40,486 nucleotides of DNA from the NCBI GenBank assembly GCA_001626765.1, contig LUOO01000065.1, positions 1-40,486 on the forward strand, given 5' to 3'. The notes below the pieces were generated by a model that did no database searches, was not told where the DNA came from, and saw nothing but the letters and a program-made list of their open reading frames with translations. The DNA is from Maritimibacter sp. REDSEA-S28_B5. GTDB lineage: Bacteria; Pseudomonadota; Alphaproteobacteria; Rhodobacterales; Rhodobacteraceae. Below are positions 27,248 to 34,264 of this stretch, piece by piece (positions within the stretch are counted from its first letter, which is position 1; the number at the start of each line of letters is the position of its first letter). Made by a program: the position numbers and the translations under genes.

Positions 27248-27276
27248 GCGGGGTTGCAGCCTTGGAGGAACCCCGC
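27248..27276 (+). promoter_or_regulatory. Leader hairpin upstream of rplY
   Basis: GCGGGGTT and AACCCCGC form an 8-bp stem with a 13-base loop, 24 bases before the rplY ATG and just before its GGAGAA site. A decoy GGAGGAA lies within the loop and arm. Ribosomal protein leaders often carry regulatory structures, but none is documented to me for L25. Confidence 0.4.
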
Positions 27277-27300
27277 CCTAACTCAACTGGAGAACCAATC

Positions 27301-27930
27301 ATGGCTCGTGAAGTACCCGATTTTCACGCCACGGTACGGACGGGGACTGGCAAGGGCGCCGCTCGTCAGGCACGTCGCGACGGCCTCGTACCCGGCATCG
27401 TCTATGGCGGCGGCAAGGACCCGCTTCCGATCAACATGCCCTTCAACGTCCTGTTGAAGTCGCTCAAGCAAGGCCGGTTCCTGTCGACCCTCTTCAACCT
27501 CAAGGTTGAAGGCGAGGACGACGTCCGCGTCATCTGCCGCTCGGTGCAGCGCGACGTGGTCAAGGACCTTCCCACCCACGTCGATTTCCTGCGTCTGAAG
27601 CGTGACTCGCGCATCAACCTCTTCATCCACGTGACCTTCGAGAACGAAGACAAGGCTCCCGGCCTCAAGAAGGGTGGCGTGCTCGTCACCGTCCGTCCGG
27701 AAGTCGAGCTTTCGGTCATCGCGGGCGATATTCCGGATCACATCACCGTGGACCTCACCGGCCGTCAGGTCGGCGACGTCATCCACATCTCCGACGTGAC
27801 CCTGCCGGCCGGCGCGAAGCCGACCGTGGATCGTGACTTCGTCATCGCCAATATCTCGGCCCCGTCGGGCCTGCGCTCGTCTGGCGCGGACGAGGAAGAA
27901 GACGCCGAAGAGGCGACCGAAGAGGCGTAA
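27301..27930 (+). CDS. rplY: 50S ribosomal protein L25 (Ctc/TL5 form)
   Basis: Binds 5S rRNA in the large ribosomal subunit. The 209-residue protein is the long, two-domain Ctc form. The N-terminal L25 domain ([27 protein letters not shown], seen as [12 protein letters not shown] and VPGIVYGGG) is followed by the beta-rich C-terminal domain ([17 protein letters not shown]-like [11 protein letters not shown]) and an acidic tail, [15 protein letters not shown] 27301 has TGGAGAA upstream; an earlier in-frame ATG at 27262 lacks homology. A strong terminator follows. In many proteobacteria rplY is next to pth, and here pth lies only one gene away, beyond an oppositely oriented FkbM methyltransferase gene. 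Confidence 0.96.
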   Translation: MAREVPDFHATVRTGTGKGAARQARRDGLVPGIVYGGGKDPLPINMPFNVLLKSLKQGRFLSTLFNLKVEGEDDVRVICRSVQRDVVKDLPTHVDFLRLKRDSRINLFIHVTFENEDKAPGLKKGGVLVTVRPEVELSVIAGDIPDHITVDLTGRQVGDVIHISDVTLPAGAKPTVDRDFVIANISAPSGLRSSGADEEEDAEEATEEA

Positions 27931-27955
27931 GCCCTTCGTCACCACGACACGTGAA

Positions 27956-27990
27956 ACGGGGCGCCGATCAGCGCCCCGTATTCATTTTTC
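27956..27990. terminator. Terminator of rplY, shared with convergent FkbM gene
   Basis: ACGGGGCGC and GCGCCCCGT form a 9-bp stem with loop CGATCA, followed by ATTCATTTTTC. The minus-strand gene stop at 27982 lies within this downstream T-rich part. Confidence 0.9.
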
Positions 27991-28659
27991 ACACCTTTGC
28001 AGCACGATGACCTCGCCGGTGGAGCCCCATGGCATGTAGGTCATGTTGTTTTTCGACATTCCGTCAAAGATCGCCTTCACGTCCGAGGCCGGGTATTGCC
28101 TGGTGTGAATCTCCATCACGAGCATCCTCACGCAGGGCGGCCAGGGCTGCTGGCACAGCTCGCGTTCCGCCCCTTCGACATCCATCGACACGACCGTAGG
28201 CTGGTATTCCTCGAGCAGCTCCGAGAGCTTCAGCGCGGGCACCTCGACCACCTTGTGCGCGGGGGTCGCATCTGTGGCAAGGCCCGAGGCCCAGAACGCC
28301 TGTTTCTGCTCGAACCGCACCGTGCCGCCCGCATAGCTATCCGCCACCACGGCGGCGTGCAGAAGCTCGGTCGCGCCCATGCCGTTTCGGTCGAGATTCT
28401 CGCGCAGCGCCTCGATCATCGCCGGGTTCGCCTCGACCGAGATCACGTTGTCCGCACCGGCAAGCTGGCCTGCATTGATCGACACGAAGCCGGCCCCCGC
28501 CCCGATGTCGAGCACCCGGTCCCCCGCCTGCACGTGCCGCCGGATCGCGCGGCTTTCGTTGATTTCGTAGCGCCCGGAATTCAATGCCTCGCGCAGTTTG
28601 GCGGTCAGCGCATGGTTCGGCACCCTGAGCGCGATGTCTCCAATCCTGAACTGTGCCAT
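27982..28659 (-). CDS. FkbM family SAM-dependent methyltransferase
   Basis: A 225-residue protein of the FkbM methyltransferase family. The SAM-binding motif I is VLDIGAGAGFVSINAGQLAG, followed by ISVEANPAMIEALRENL (motif II, acidic residue binding ribose). VVSMDVEGAERELC is the FkbM signature. No signal peptide is seen, so it is cytoplasmic. FkbM members methylate hydroxyls of polyketides, sugars or lipids, and the acceptor here is unknown. The gene is divergent from pth over a 137-base gap and shares its terminator with rplY. It interrupts an otherwise common rplY-pth neighbourhood. Confidence 0.9.
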   Translation of the reverse strand: MAQFRIGDIALRVPNHALTAKLREALNSGRYEINESRAIRRHVQAGDRVLDIGAGAGFVSINAGQLAGADNVISVEANPAMIEALRENLDRNGMGATELLHAAVVADSYAGGTVRFEQKQAFWASGLATDATPAHKVVEVPALKLSELLEEYQPTVVSMDVEGAERELCQQPWPPCVRMLVMEIHTRQYPASDVKAIFDGMSKNNMTYMPWGSTGEVIVLQRCEK

Positions 28660-28796
28660 GCCGCCTGCCCCCGCTTGCCAGTCGCCTCACCGGTCCTCGC
28701 CTTGGCAACCGTCGTCGCCTGCCCTAGGTTTGCGCCGATACTAGGCGGGCTTGTGCGCCGCTCCAACCCTCACCACGCGCGAACCCGGAGGCGCCC

Positions 28797-29489
28797 ATGA
28801 AACTTTTCGTAGGCCTTGGCAATCCCGGTGCGAAATACGCGGGAAACCGGCACAACATCGGCTTCATGGCGCTGGACCAGATCGCCTCGGATCACGGCTT
28901 TGCACCGTGGCGCGGCAAGTTTCAGGGATCGGTGAGCGAGGGCACGCTGGACGGCGAAAAGGTGATCCTGCTCAAGCCCGAGACCTTTATGAACCTGTCG
29001 GGACAGTCGGTGGGCGAAGCGATGCGGTTCTACAAGCTCGAACCGCAGGACGTGACCGTGTTTCACGACGAGCTGGACCTGCCGCCCTTCAAGGTCAAGC
29101 TCAAGACCGGCGGCGGCCACGCGGGGCACAACGGGTTACGCTCGATCCACCAGCATATCGGCGAGGCCTATCACAGGGTCCGGCTGGGCGTCGGGCATCC
29201 CGGGCACAAGGACCGCGTGTCGGGATACGTCCTGTCGGATTTCGCCAAGCAGGAAGAGAAATGGCTCGACGACCTGATGCGTGGCGTGTCCGACGGTGCG
29301 CCTTTCATCGCCAAGGGGGACGGGGGCAAGTTCACCAACGCGGTTGCGCTGCGCACTGGCGGGGCCAAGAAACCCAAGGCCGAGAAGCCCGCGAAACCCA
29401 CCCCGACGGACCTGCCCCGGTCGGAACCGGCCGCACCCACCGACACGACCACCGATACACGGGCTCGCCCTTCACCGCGCGGGTCCTGA
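28797..29489 (+). CDS. pth: Peptidyl-tRNA hydrolase; C-terminal tail probably altered by a deletion near 29457
   Basis: Recycles tRNA from peptidyl-tRNA released by stalled ribosomes. The catalytic core is complete: [18 protein letters not shown] with His19, [21 protein letters not shown] with the active-site Asp, and [15 protein letters not shown]. The 230-residue protein includes a Pro/Lys/Ala-rich extension after residue 190 that is common in Rhodobacteraceae. Those extensions usually end in a short conserved RSPLQ-type helix; here the tail ends RARPSPRGS, which is DUF2332-coding DNA read in the wrong frame. The core should still be active. GGAGG lies 8 bases before the ATG. Confidence 0.94.
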   Translation: MKLFVGLGNPGAKYAGNRHNIGFMALDQIASDHGFAPWRGKFQGSVSEGTLDGEKVILLKPETFMNLSGQSVGEAMRFYKLEPQDVTVFHDELDLPPFKVKLKTGGGHAGHNGLRSIHQHIGEAYHRVRLGVGHPGHKDRVSGYVLSDFAKQEEKWLDDLMRGVSDGAPFIAKGDGGKFTNAVALRTGGAKKPKAEKPAKPTPTDLPRSEPAAPTDTTTDTRARPSPRGS

Positions 29490-29503
29490 CGATCCTTGGC
29501 GGG

Positions 29504-30460
29504 ATGAGCGACCATCCCGGCGCGGTCTTCAACCGGATGCGCGGTTGGGAGGGCGATGTGAGCTATGCGGGCCATTCGCTGCCGCTGCGGCTTCTGGGAG
29601 GGCTACACGCGCTGGTCCTGTCCGGGCGCGCCCCGACGCTCGCCGCACATTATCCGCCGAACCCCGCGCCGGATGGCGCGGACCTTGCCACGGCGCTCGC
29701 CCGGACCATTGAGGTGCAGGAGGACGCCCTTCTCGACGCTCTCACCTCTGCCCCGCAGACGAACGAGGTGCGCCGGGCCGCCGTCCTGATCGCCGTCGGG
29801 CACCTTCTGACTGCTCGTCACGGGCTACCCATCGCGTTGTCGGAACTCGGGGCGAGCGCCGGGCTGAATCTCATGTGGGACCGGTTCGCGCTGAACACAC
29901 CCTTCGGGACCTATGGACCGGAGGACGCGGCGCTGACGCTCGCGCCTGATTGGACCGGTCCCTGTCCGCCGCGCGCGGCGCCACGCGTGGTCGATCGCCG
30001 TGGTGTCGATCTGTATCCGATGGATCCGCGCGACCCGGCGGATCGCCTGCGGCTCCTGTCCTATCTCTGGGCCGACCAGCCGGATCGGATCGCCCGGACC
30101 GAAGCCGCCATCGCAGCCTTCGATGCCACTGTGGATCGGGGAGATGCAGCACAATGGCTGGCGGATCGGCTCGCAGCAGGACCGGCAAAGGCCGCCCTGC
30201 ACCTCGTCTATCACACGGTCGCCTGGCAGTATTTCCCGGAAACGACCAAGGCCACTTGTCGCACCACACTCGAGACCGCCGGGCAGAAGGCCACGCCCGA
30301 GAGCCCGCTCGCGCGGCTCGGGATAGAGGTGGACGACAGGCCCGGGGACGGCGCGGCCATCACGCTCACCACTTGGACCGGCGGTGCAGGCGTGACCGAA
30401 GAGCTGGGCCGGGTCGATTTTCACGGGCGCTGGCTGCGCTGGCAACTGGACGCAGACTGA
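29504..30460 (+). CDS. DUF2332 family protein, N-terminus missing
   Basis: From ATG 29504 a 318-residue DUF2332 protein reads SYAGHSLPLRLLGGLHALVLSG (seen as SLPLRLLGGLHALVL), then SELGASAGLNLMWDRF, a motif shared with the family and vaguely like a methyltransferase SAM loop, and HLVYHTVAWQYFPETTK. Homologous sequence clearly extends upstream in the same frame ([14 protein letters not shown], from about 29462), overlapping the pth 3' end. There is no start codon before it at the expected distance; the usual N-terminal 15-20 residues are gone. The pth tail and the DUF2332 start therefore appear to have been joined by a deletion. The family has no established function to my knowledge. Confidence 0.85.
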   Translation: MSDHPGAVFNRMRGWEGDVSYAGHSLPLRLLGGLHALVLSGRAPTLAAHYPPNPAPDGADLATALARTIEVQEDALLDALTSAPQTNEVRRAAVLIAVGHLLTARHGLPIALSELGASAGLNLMWDRFALNTPFGTYGPEDAALTLAPDWTGPCPPRAAPRVVDRRGVDLYPMDPRDPADRLRLLSYLWADQPDRIARTEAAIAAFDATVDRGDAAQWLADRLAAGPAKAALHLVYHTVAWQYFPETTKATCRTTLETAGQKATPESPLARLGIEVDDRPGDGAAITLTTWTGGAGVTEELGRVDFHGRWLRWQLDAD

Positions 30461-30499
30461 CGCAGCCGCCATAGTCCCAAGGATCGGTGGGGGAATACC

Positions 30500-31666
30500 A
30501 TGCGTCGCATCATCCTTCGGGTTCTTCTGGTCATCGTGGTCGGCGTCGCGGCGTTGGGTCTCCTCAAGAGGGAAGAGATCGCGCGGCTCATGGCCGTGAA
30601 CACGCTCTTTGACGCGGACCGGATCGTCGGCAACTTCTCGAACATGGATACGCTTTTCCGGACCGCGCACGTGGTGTCGCCGGCGGCGGCAATCTCACCC
30701 CTGCCCGAGGGCCCTTGGATGGAGCTGCCGGACGGCGTGGCCGACTGGCTTGCCCGGCGCAACACGACCGGCATCGTGATCCTGTCCGGCGGCGCGATCG
30801 TCTACGAGGACTATTTCCTCGGGACCGAGGCCACAGACCTGCGCATCTCGTGGTCGGTGGCCAAGAGCTTTCTCTCTGCCCTTCTGGGCATTCTCATCGA
30901 CGAGGGCGCCATTGCGAGCCTCGACGAGCCCGTTGTGACCTATGCGCCGGCGCTGCGCGGCTCGGCCTATGAGACCGCCACGATCCGGCAGGTGGCGCAG
31001 ATGTCCTCGGGCGTGGTCTTTGACGAGGACTACCTGGACTTCTGGTCCGACATCAACCGAATGGGCCGGGTTCTGGCGCTTGGCGGGTCGCTCGACGACT
31101 TCACCGCGGACCTGACCGAAACCCGCGGCGCACCGGGCGAGGACTGGCTTTATGTCTCCATGGACACGCATGTTCTGGGCATGGTGATCCGGGGCGCGAC
31201 CGGGCGCGACGTGCCATCGCTCATGGGCGAAAAGATCATCGGGCCGCTCGGCGTCCAAAGCCGGGCCTACTATGTCACCGACAGTGAAGGCGTGGCATTT
31301 GCTCTGGGCGGGCTCAACATGATGACCCGCGACTATGCGCGCTTTGGCCAGATGATCGCGCAGGATGGCAGGTGGCAGGGGCGTCAGATCGTTCCCGCTG
31401 GCTGGATCGACGACGCCCTGTCACCCAGCGCCCCCACCGTCCAAGGCGAGTCGCAATATGGCCTGCAATGGTGGCTGCCCGCCGACGCGCGCCCCGGCGA
31501 AGCCTTTGCCATTGGCGTCTATGGGCAATATATCTGGATCGACCGGGCCGAGGATGTCGTGATCGCGATCAATGCGGCGGACCAGAACTTTGAGGACCCC
31601 GGGGTCTTTGAGGAAAACATAGACGTGTTACGGCAAATCACCCGAGCAGCGCAGCAAGTGCGTTGA
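30500..31666 (+). CDS. Serine beta-lactamase/transpeptidase-like hydrolase (class C type fold)
   Basis: A 388-residue protein with an N-terminal membrane anchor or signal (IILRVLLVIVVGVAALGLL) and a penicillin-binding-type serine hydrolase domain. The catalytic SxxK is Ser119-Val-Ala-Lys122 in ISWSVAKSFLSALLG. A Tyr motif follows at DWLYVSMDTH, where the third residue of YxN is Ser. FALGGLNMMTRDYARFGQM and FAIGVYGQYIW replace the usual KTG region. This pattern resembles 6-aminohexanoate-dimer hydrolases and esterases more than true beta-lactamases, so antibiotic resistance should not be inferred. It is probably exported or anchored facing the periplasm. It is followed by the DUF2237 gene on the same strand after 13 bases. 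Confidence 0.88.
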   Translation: MRRIILRVLLVIVVGVAALGLLKREEIARLMAVNTLFDADRIVGNFSNMDTLFRTAHVVSPAAAISPLPEGPWMELPDGVADWLARRNTTGIVILSGGAIVYEDYFLGTEATDLRISWSVAKSFLSALLGILIDEGAIASLDEPVVTYAPALRGSAYETATIRQVAQMSSGVVFDEDYLDFWSDINRMGRVLALGGSLDDFTADLTETRGAPGEDWLYVSMDTHVLGMVIRGATGRDVPSLMGEKIIGPLGVQSRAYYVTDSEGVAFALGGLNMMTRDYARFGQMIAQDGRWQGRQIVPAGWIDDALSPSAPTVQGESQYGLQWWLPADARPGEAFAIGVYGQYIWIDRAEDVVIAINAADQNFEDPGVFEENIDVLRQITRAAQQVR

Positions 31667-31679
31667 GATAGGACGACGT

Positions 31680-32054
31680 ATGAAAGCCGAACCGATCAAA
31701 CCGATCAATGTGCTGGGCGGAACGCTGCTCATGTGTTCCGATGCCCCCAAGACAGGATATTTCCGCGACGGCTACTGCAACACCTGCGCCGCGGATCGGG
31801 GCAACCACACGGTCTGCGCCATCATGACAGCAGAGTTCCTCGCCTATTCGAAATACGTTGGAAACGACCTGTCGACCCCCCTGCCCGAGTTCAACTTTCC
31901 CGGACTGAAGCCCGGCGACCAGTGGTGCCTCTGCGCCTCGCGGTTCCTCCAGGCCCATGACGAAGGCTGCGCGCCCCGCGTCAGGCTCGAGGCCACCCAT
32001 GGCCGCGCTCTCGAAGTCGTCTCGCTCGCCATCCTCGAACAGCACGCGATCTGA
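31680..32054 (+). CDS. DUF2237 family protein
   Basis: A 124-residue cytoplasmic protein of the DUF2237 family. Characteristic segments are INVLGGTLLMCS, PKTGYFRDGYCNTCAADRGNHTVCA (seen as TGYFRDGYCNTC), TAEFLAYSKYVGNDLSTP, LKPGDQWCLCASRF and the C-terminal LEATHGRALEVVSL. Seven cysteines are present (LLMCSD, GYCNTCAAD, TVCAIM, WCLCASR, EGCAPR), suggesting metal binding or disulfides, though no function is established. It lies 13 bases after the serine hydrolase gene and probably shares its transcript. TAGGACG precedes the ATG. Confidence 0.9.
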   Translation: MKAEPIKPINVLGGTLLMCSDAPKTGYFRDGYCNTCAADRGNHTVCAIMTAEFLAYSKYVGNDLSTPLPEFNFPGLKPGDQWCLCASRFLQAHDEGCAPRVRLEATHGRALEVVSLAILEQHAI

Positions 32055-32123
32055 GACGGAACCTTTCAGATCGTGTCGCGTTTCGACCGGAGCACATGGG
32101 AAATGTGCACCGGAGATCACCCA

Positions 32124-32450
32124 ATGAACGCCCGCATCTTGCCATTCCTACTTGCCCTATCGGTCACCGCCGCGAGCACCGGACTGGTCACGGCCCAAGA
32201 GGCGAACGGATTACGCGCGCAAGGGATCGTCGAGATCGACACAGGCTCGGTCGAGGCCCAGGGCATTTCGCATCTCTACGATCAGGGCTTCGACGTCTTC
32301 CGCATCATCCAGACCTCGGATGGCAGCTACGTCTTCCATGCCTCGAGCGGGGCTTATGGCCGGGTTCTCGTTCTCGATGCGGGTGGAGAAATCTTGTCCG
32401 ACGACGTGTTCGAAACGGAAACCGACGCGGGAACGATCGCGCGCATCTGA
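32124..32450 (+). CDS. Small exported protein 1 with PepSY-like domain
   Basis: A 108-residue protein with a signal peptide, ILPFLLALSVTAASTGLVTA, cleaved before QEANG. The mature part is a single domain of about 60 residues, ISHLYDQGFDVFRI, then SDGSYVFHASSGAYGRVLVL and DAGGEILSDDVF. The pattern (G-aromatic-x-V, a DGS turn, a G-R-hydrophobic strand, a G-E/D-hydrophobic-S/A-D turn) also occurs in the next two genes and resembles PepSY-type domains; this is my own alignment. ATG 32124 is preferred over 32073 because it immediately precedes the signal peptide and has CGGAG upstream. It has no low-complexity tail, unlike its two neighbours. Function unknown. Confidence 0.78.
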   Translation: MNARILPFLLALSVTAASTGLVTAQEANGLRAQGIVEIDTGSVEAQGISHLYDQGFDVFRIIQTSDGSYVFHASSGAYGRVLVLDAGGEILSDDVFETETDAGTIARI

Positions 32451-32499
32451 CGGCCCGATAAGGACGCGGCGGGTCATCCGGTATTTTTTGGCCCTCACC

Positions 32500-32610
32500 T
32501 CTGCCTTCATCAATATTCAAGCTCAGATCGGTTTCCTCAAAGTCAACCTCTCATCACCTTATGATACTACTAGTATATTTTAATTCTTTATTTTCATTTT
32601 TTTCTGGAAC
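32500..32610 (+). promoter_or_regulatory. AT-rich promoter region of small exported protein 2
   Basis: The 301-base gap 32451-32751 contains a sharply AT-rich block; the 60 bases from about 32559 are only some 22% G+C in an otherwise high-G+C window. It has TATATT and TTATTTT tracts, several possible -10 boxes, and a small dyad ATACT...AGTAT (32564-32576). Strong promoter function is inferred; the exact start site cannot be fixed. Confidence 0.5.
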
Positions 32611-32627
32611 TTGTTCGATAGAGGCGT

Positions 32628-32677
32628 GTTGGTGGCTGGTAAGACGGAGCAGACGAGCGTCTCGTCGGCCCACCAAC
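32628..32677 (+). promoter_or_regulatory. Structured 5' leader of small exported protein 2
   Basis: GTTGGTGG (32628-32635) pairs with CCACCAAC (32670-32677), enclosing a perfect hairpin GACGAG-CGT-CTCGTC (32652-32666). The nested structure lies 75 bases before the ATG at 32752. No riboswitch class was recognised. It could be an RNA stabiliser or a regulator-binding leader. Confidence 0.55.
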
Positions 32678-32751
32678 CCAAGTCGCCTTGGACCAGATCG
32701 TTGCTGAAAGCGATGAGACGGGCCGGCGACAAACCGACAGGAAAGATTCCC

Positions 32752-33321
32752 ATGAAAAAGACAACTCTCATCCTCGCCACCGTGTCCGCCTTTGCCCTTG
32801 GCGCCCCGGCCTTCGCCCAGAGCAACATGGCCCCCATGACCTGTGAAGATCAGGGCTGCTCGGCTGCCGAAGCCGCGCTGATGACCAACGGCATGGCGAT
32901 GCTGGAAGCCGACGGCTACACCGTCGAGCGCGTGGTCGTTCACACCGACAACACCGTAACTCTTTATGGCACTTCGGATGCTGGCAACCGCCAGATCACC
33001 CTGGGCGCTGGCGGCGAAGTGATGGCGGACGCTATGGTCGACAGCGACGAAACCACCGAGGTGCCCGGATCGGCCACGGCTGAAAGCGGCATCCTGATCG
33101 AAATGGAGAGCGACGTCGATGAATCCTCGGCGGCCCTGTCCACCGATCTTTCGGGTGCCGTGTCGGGTGATGCAGCGGGCGAAGGTGGCAATGCTGCCGC
33201 GGACGCCGGCGCTGCGGTCTCCGGCGACCTTTCGGTGACTTCGGACGGTGACAGCGGTGCGGCAGAGGCGGGCGTGTCGTCCGAGACGGACACCGGCATT
33301 TCGATCGACGCCAACAACTGA
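32752..33321 (+). CDS. Small exported protein 2 with PepSY-like domain and acidic Ala/Ser/Gly/Asp tail
   Basis: A 189-residue protein with a classical signal peptide, MKKTTLILATVSAFALGAPAFA, cleaved after AFA (quoted by its ends MKKTT and PAFA). The mature start has a CEDQGC pair that may form a disulfide. Residues about 45-95 form the shared domain (MLEADGYTVERVVV, DAGNRQITLGAGGEVMADAMVDSD). The rest, about 90 residues, is a low-complexity acidic tail of Ser, Ala, Gly, Asp, Thr and Glu (e.g. SGDAAGEGGNAAADAGAAVSG). AGGAAAG lies about 6 bases before the ATG. It has its own AT-rich promoter, structured leader and strong terminator, so it is probably an independent and well-expressed gene. Function unknown. 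Confidence 0.8.
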   Translation: MKKTTLILATVSAFALGAPAFAQSNMAPMTCEDQGCSAAEAALMTNGMAMLEADGYTVERVVVHTDNTVTLYGTSDAGNRQITLGAGGEVMADAMVDSDETTEVPGSATAESGILIEMESDVDESSAALSTDLSGAVSGDAAGEGGNAAADAGAAVSGDLSVTSDGDSGAAEAGVSSETDTGISIDANN

Positions 33322-33355
33322 TCTGATACCATCATTATACATTGATGGCACATCG

Positions 33356-33383
33356 AGAGCGGCGAATTATCGCCGCTCTTTTT
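33356..33383 (+). terminator. Strong rho-independent terminator of small exported protein 2
   Basis: AGAGCGGCGA and TCGCCGCTCT form a perfect 10-bp stem with an ATTA loop followed by TTTTTAATTTT. Confidence 0.95.
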
Positions 33384-33420
33384 AATTTTCACCACAGTTC
33401 GAACAGTTCTCAGCCATTAC

Positions 33421-33452
33421 TTGAATAACCTCTGAAACTCATTCTGTATTAA
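33421..33452 (+). promoter_or_regulatory. Probable promoter of small exported protein 3
   Basis: TTGAAT (33421) and the AT-rich CTGTATTAAT about 17 bases later look like a sigma-70-type promoter about 125 bases before the gene. The block is again distinctly AT-rich. The start site is an inference. Confidence 0.45.
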
Positions 33453-33532
33453 TATCGTTTCTTTTGCATCGGACCCGTTCAAAGGTCCCCCTCGGAACGC
33501 CAATGACGGCCACCGCGACAAGGGAACCCAGG

Positions 33533-33556
33533 GTCAGGGCACGACAGGTGCCTGAC
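33533..33556 (+). promoter_or_regulatory. Hairpin just upstream of the ribosome binding site of small exported protein 3
   Basis: GTCAGGGCAC and GTGCCTGAC pair with one bulged G around a 5-base loop. The stem ends 5 bases before AAGGAG (33562-33567), so it could stabilise the 5' end of the message or tune initiation. Confidence 0.5.
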
Positions 33557-33575
33557 TGAAAAAGGAGCTACCACC

Positions 33576-34148
33576 ATGAAACGCTTTGCAACCATGACCG
33601 CTGTCGCCCTTCTCGCGGGCACCGCTGCCATTGCCGATACGACTGCGGCCCAGTTGAATCAAGACGTCTATGCCATGGGCATGGCGACGCTGCAGGAAGA
33701 TGGCTATGACGTGAACCAGGTTCGTCAGGACCAGTCCGGTTCGCTGACCTTCACGGCGAGCAACGAAACCAATGGCCGGATCCTGATCATGGGCGACGAT
33801 GGTGACGTCATGTCGGACACGATGGTCGACCTTCAGGGCGGCGCCATGGTGCAGGCGATGGGGTCGGAAGACAATGATGAGGGATCGCTCGCCGTGGGCG
33901 CGAACGGTGGCCTTGCTGCCTCGACCATGACGGACTCAGACGACGATGAAGCCTCGGCTTCGGTCGGTCTCGACGGCGGTCTCGACGTCGGCGTGTCGGG
34001 GTCCAACGACGGTGACTCCGGCGCGATTTCGGTCGGCACCGGCGGTAGCCTCGGCGTCTCGGCCAGCGGGTCCGACGGCGCGGACTCCGGCTCCGTCGGC
34101 ATCGGCATTGATGGCGGCCTCGGCCTCGGCATCATGGGCGACTCGTAA
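33576..34148 (+). CDS. Small exported protein 3 with PepSY-like domain and Gly/Ser/Asp repeats
   Basis: A 190-residue protein with signal peptide MKRFATMTAVALLAGTAAIA, cleaved before DTTAAQ. The shared domain occupies about residues 30-90 (LQEDGYDVNQVRQD, SGSLTFTASNETNGRILIMG, DGDVMSDTMVDL). The C-terminal half is made of about four imperfect repeats of roughly 22 residues built on S-x-x-VGxxGGLxVxxSGSxDGD (e.g. ASVGLDGGLDVGVSGSNDGD, ISVGTGGSLGVSASGSDGAD). No cysteine is present in the mature protein. AAGGAG lies 8 bases before the ATG. It is monocistronic, with its own promoter and terminator. The alternating Gly-hydrophobic pattern with Asp turns suggests a beta-rich, perhaps cation-binding tail, but it is not a canonical RTX nonapeptide. 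Function unknown. Confidence 0.8.
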   Translation: MKRFATMTAVALLAGTAAIADTTAAQLNQDVYAMGMATLQEDGYDVNQVRQDQSGSLTFTASNETNGRILIMGDDGDVMSDTMVDLQGGAMVQAMGSEDNDEGSLAVGANGGLAASTMTDSDDDEASASVGLDGGLDVGVSGSNDGDSGAISVGTGGSLGVSASGSDGADSGSVGIGIDGGLGLGIMGDS

Positions 34149-34180
34149 GTCCGCAAGACCGAAATTACGGTCTGAACAAG

Positions 34181-34209
34181 AAGTGGCGCCGCATATCGCG
34201 GCGCCACTT
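34181..34209 (+). terminator. Strong hairpin terminator after small exported protein 3
   Basis: AAGTGGCGCCGC and GCGGCGCCACTT form a perfect 12-bp stem with a 5-base loop, ending in TTTGC. A smaller GACCG...CGGTC hairpin precedes it. It also faces the convergent trpB gene. Confidence 0.85.
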
Positions 34210-34264
34210 TGCATGTTCCAGAGCCAAAATGCCGCCTCGATCCGTGGCGGCAAGTGGCAACGTC

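Noticed and set aside
25371..27281. A 636-residue open frame spanning the ZIP and lldD genes
   Set aside because: It is antisense to one and out of frame with the other, both of which have clear homology.
28751..30460. A natural fusion protein of 569 residues containing DUF2332
   Set aside because: The first 230 codons are pth read out of frame; only the part from about 29460 has family sequence.
30500..31666. Antibiotic-resistance beta-lactamase
   Set aside because: The SxxK is present, but YxN and KTG motifs are replaced, matching esterase or amide-hydrolase relatives rather than true beta-lactamases.
31680..34209. Horizontally acquired island
   Set aside because: Only the noncoding flanks are AT-rich; coding composition matches the rest of the window and no mobility gene, tRNA or attachment repeat is present.
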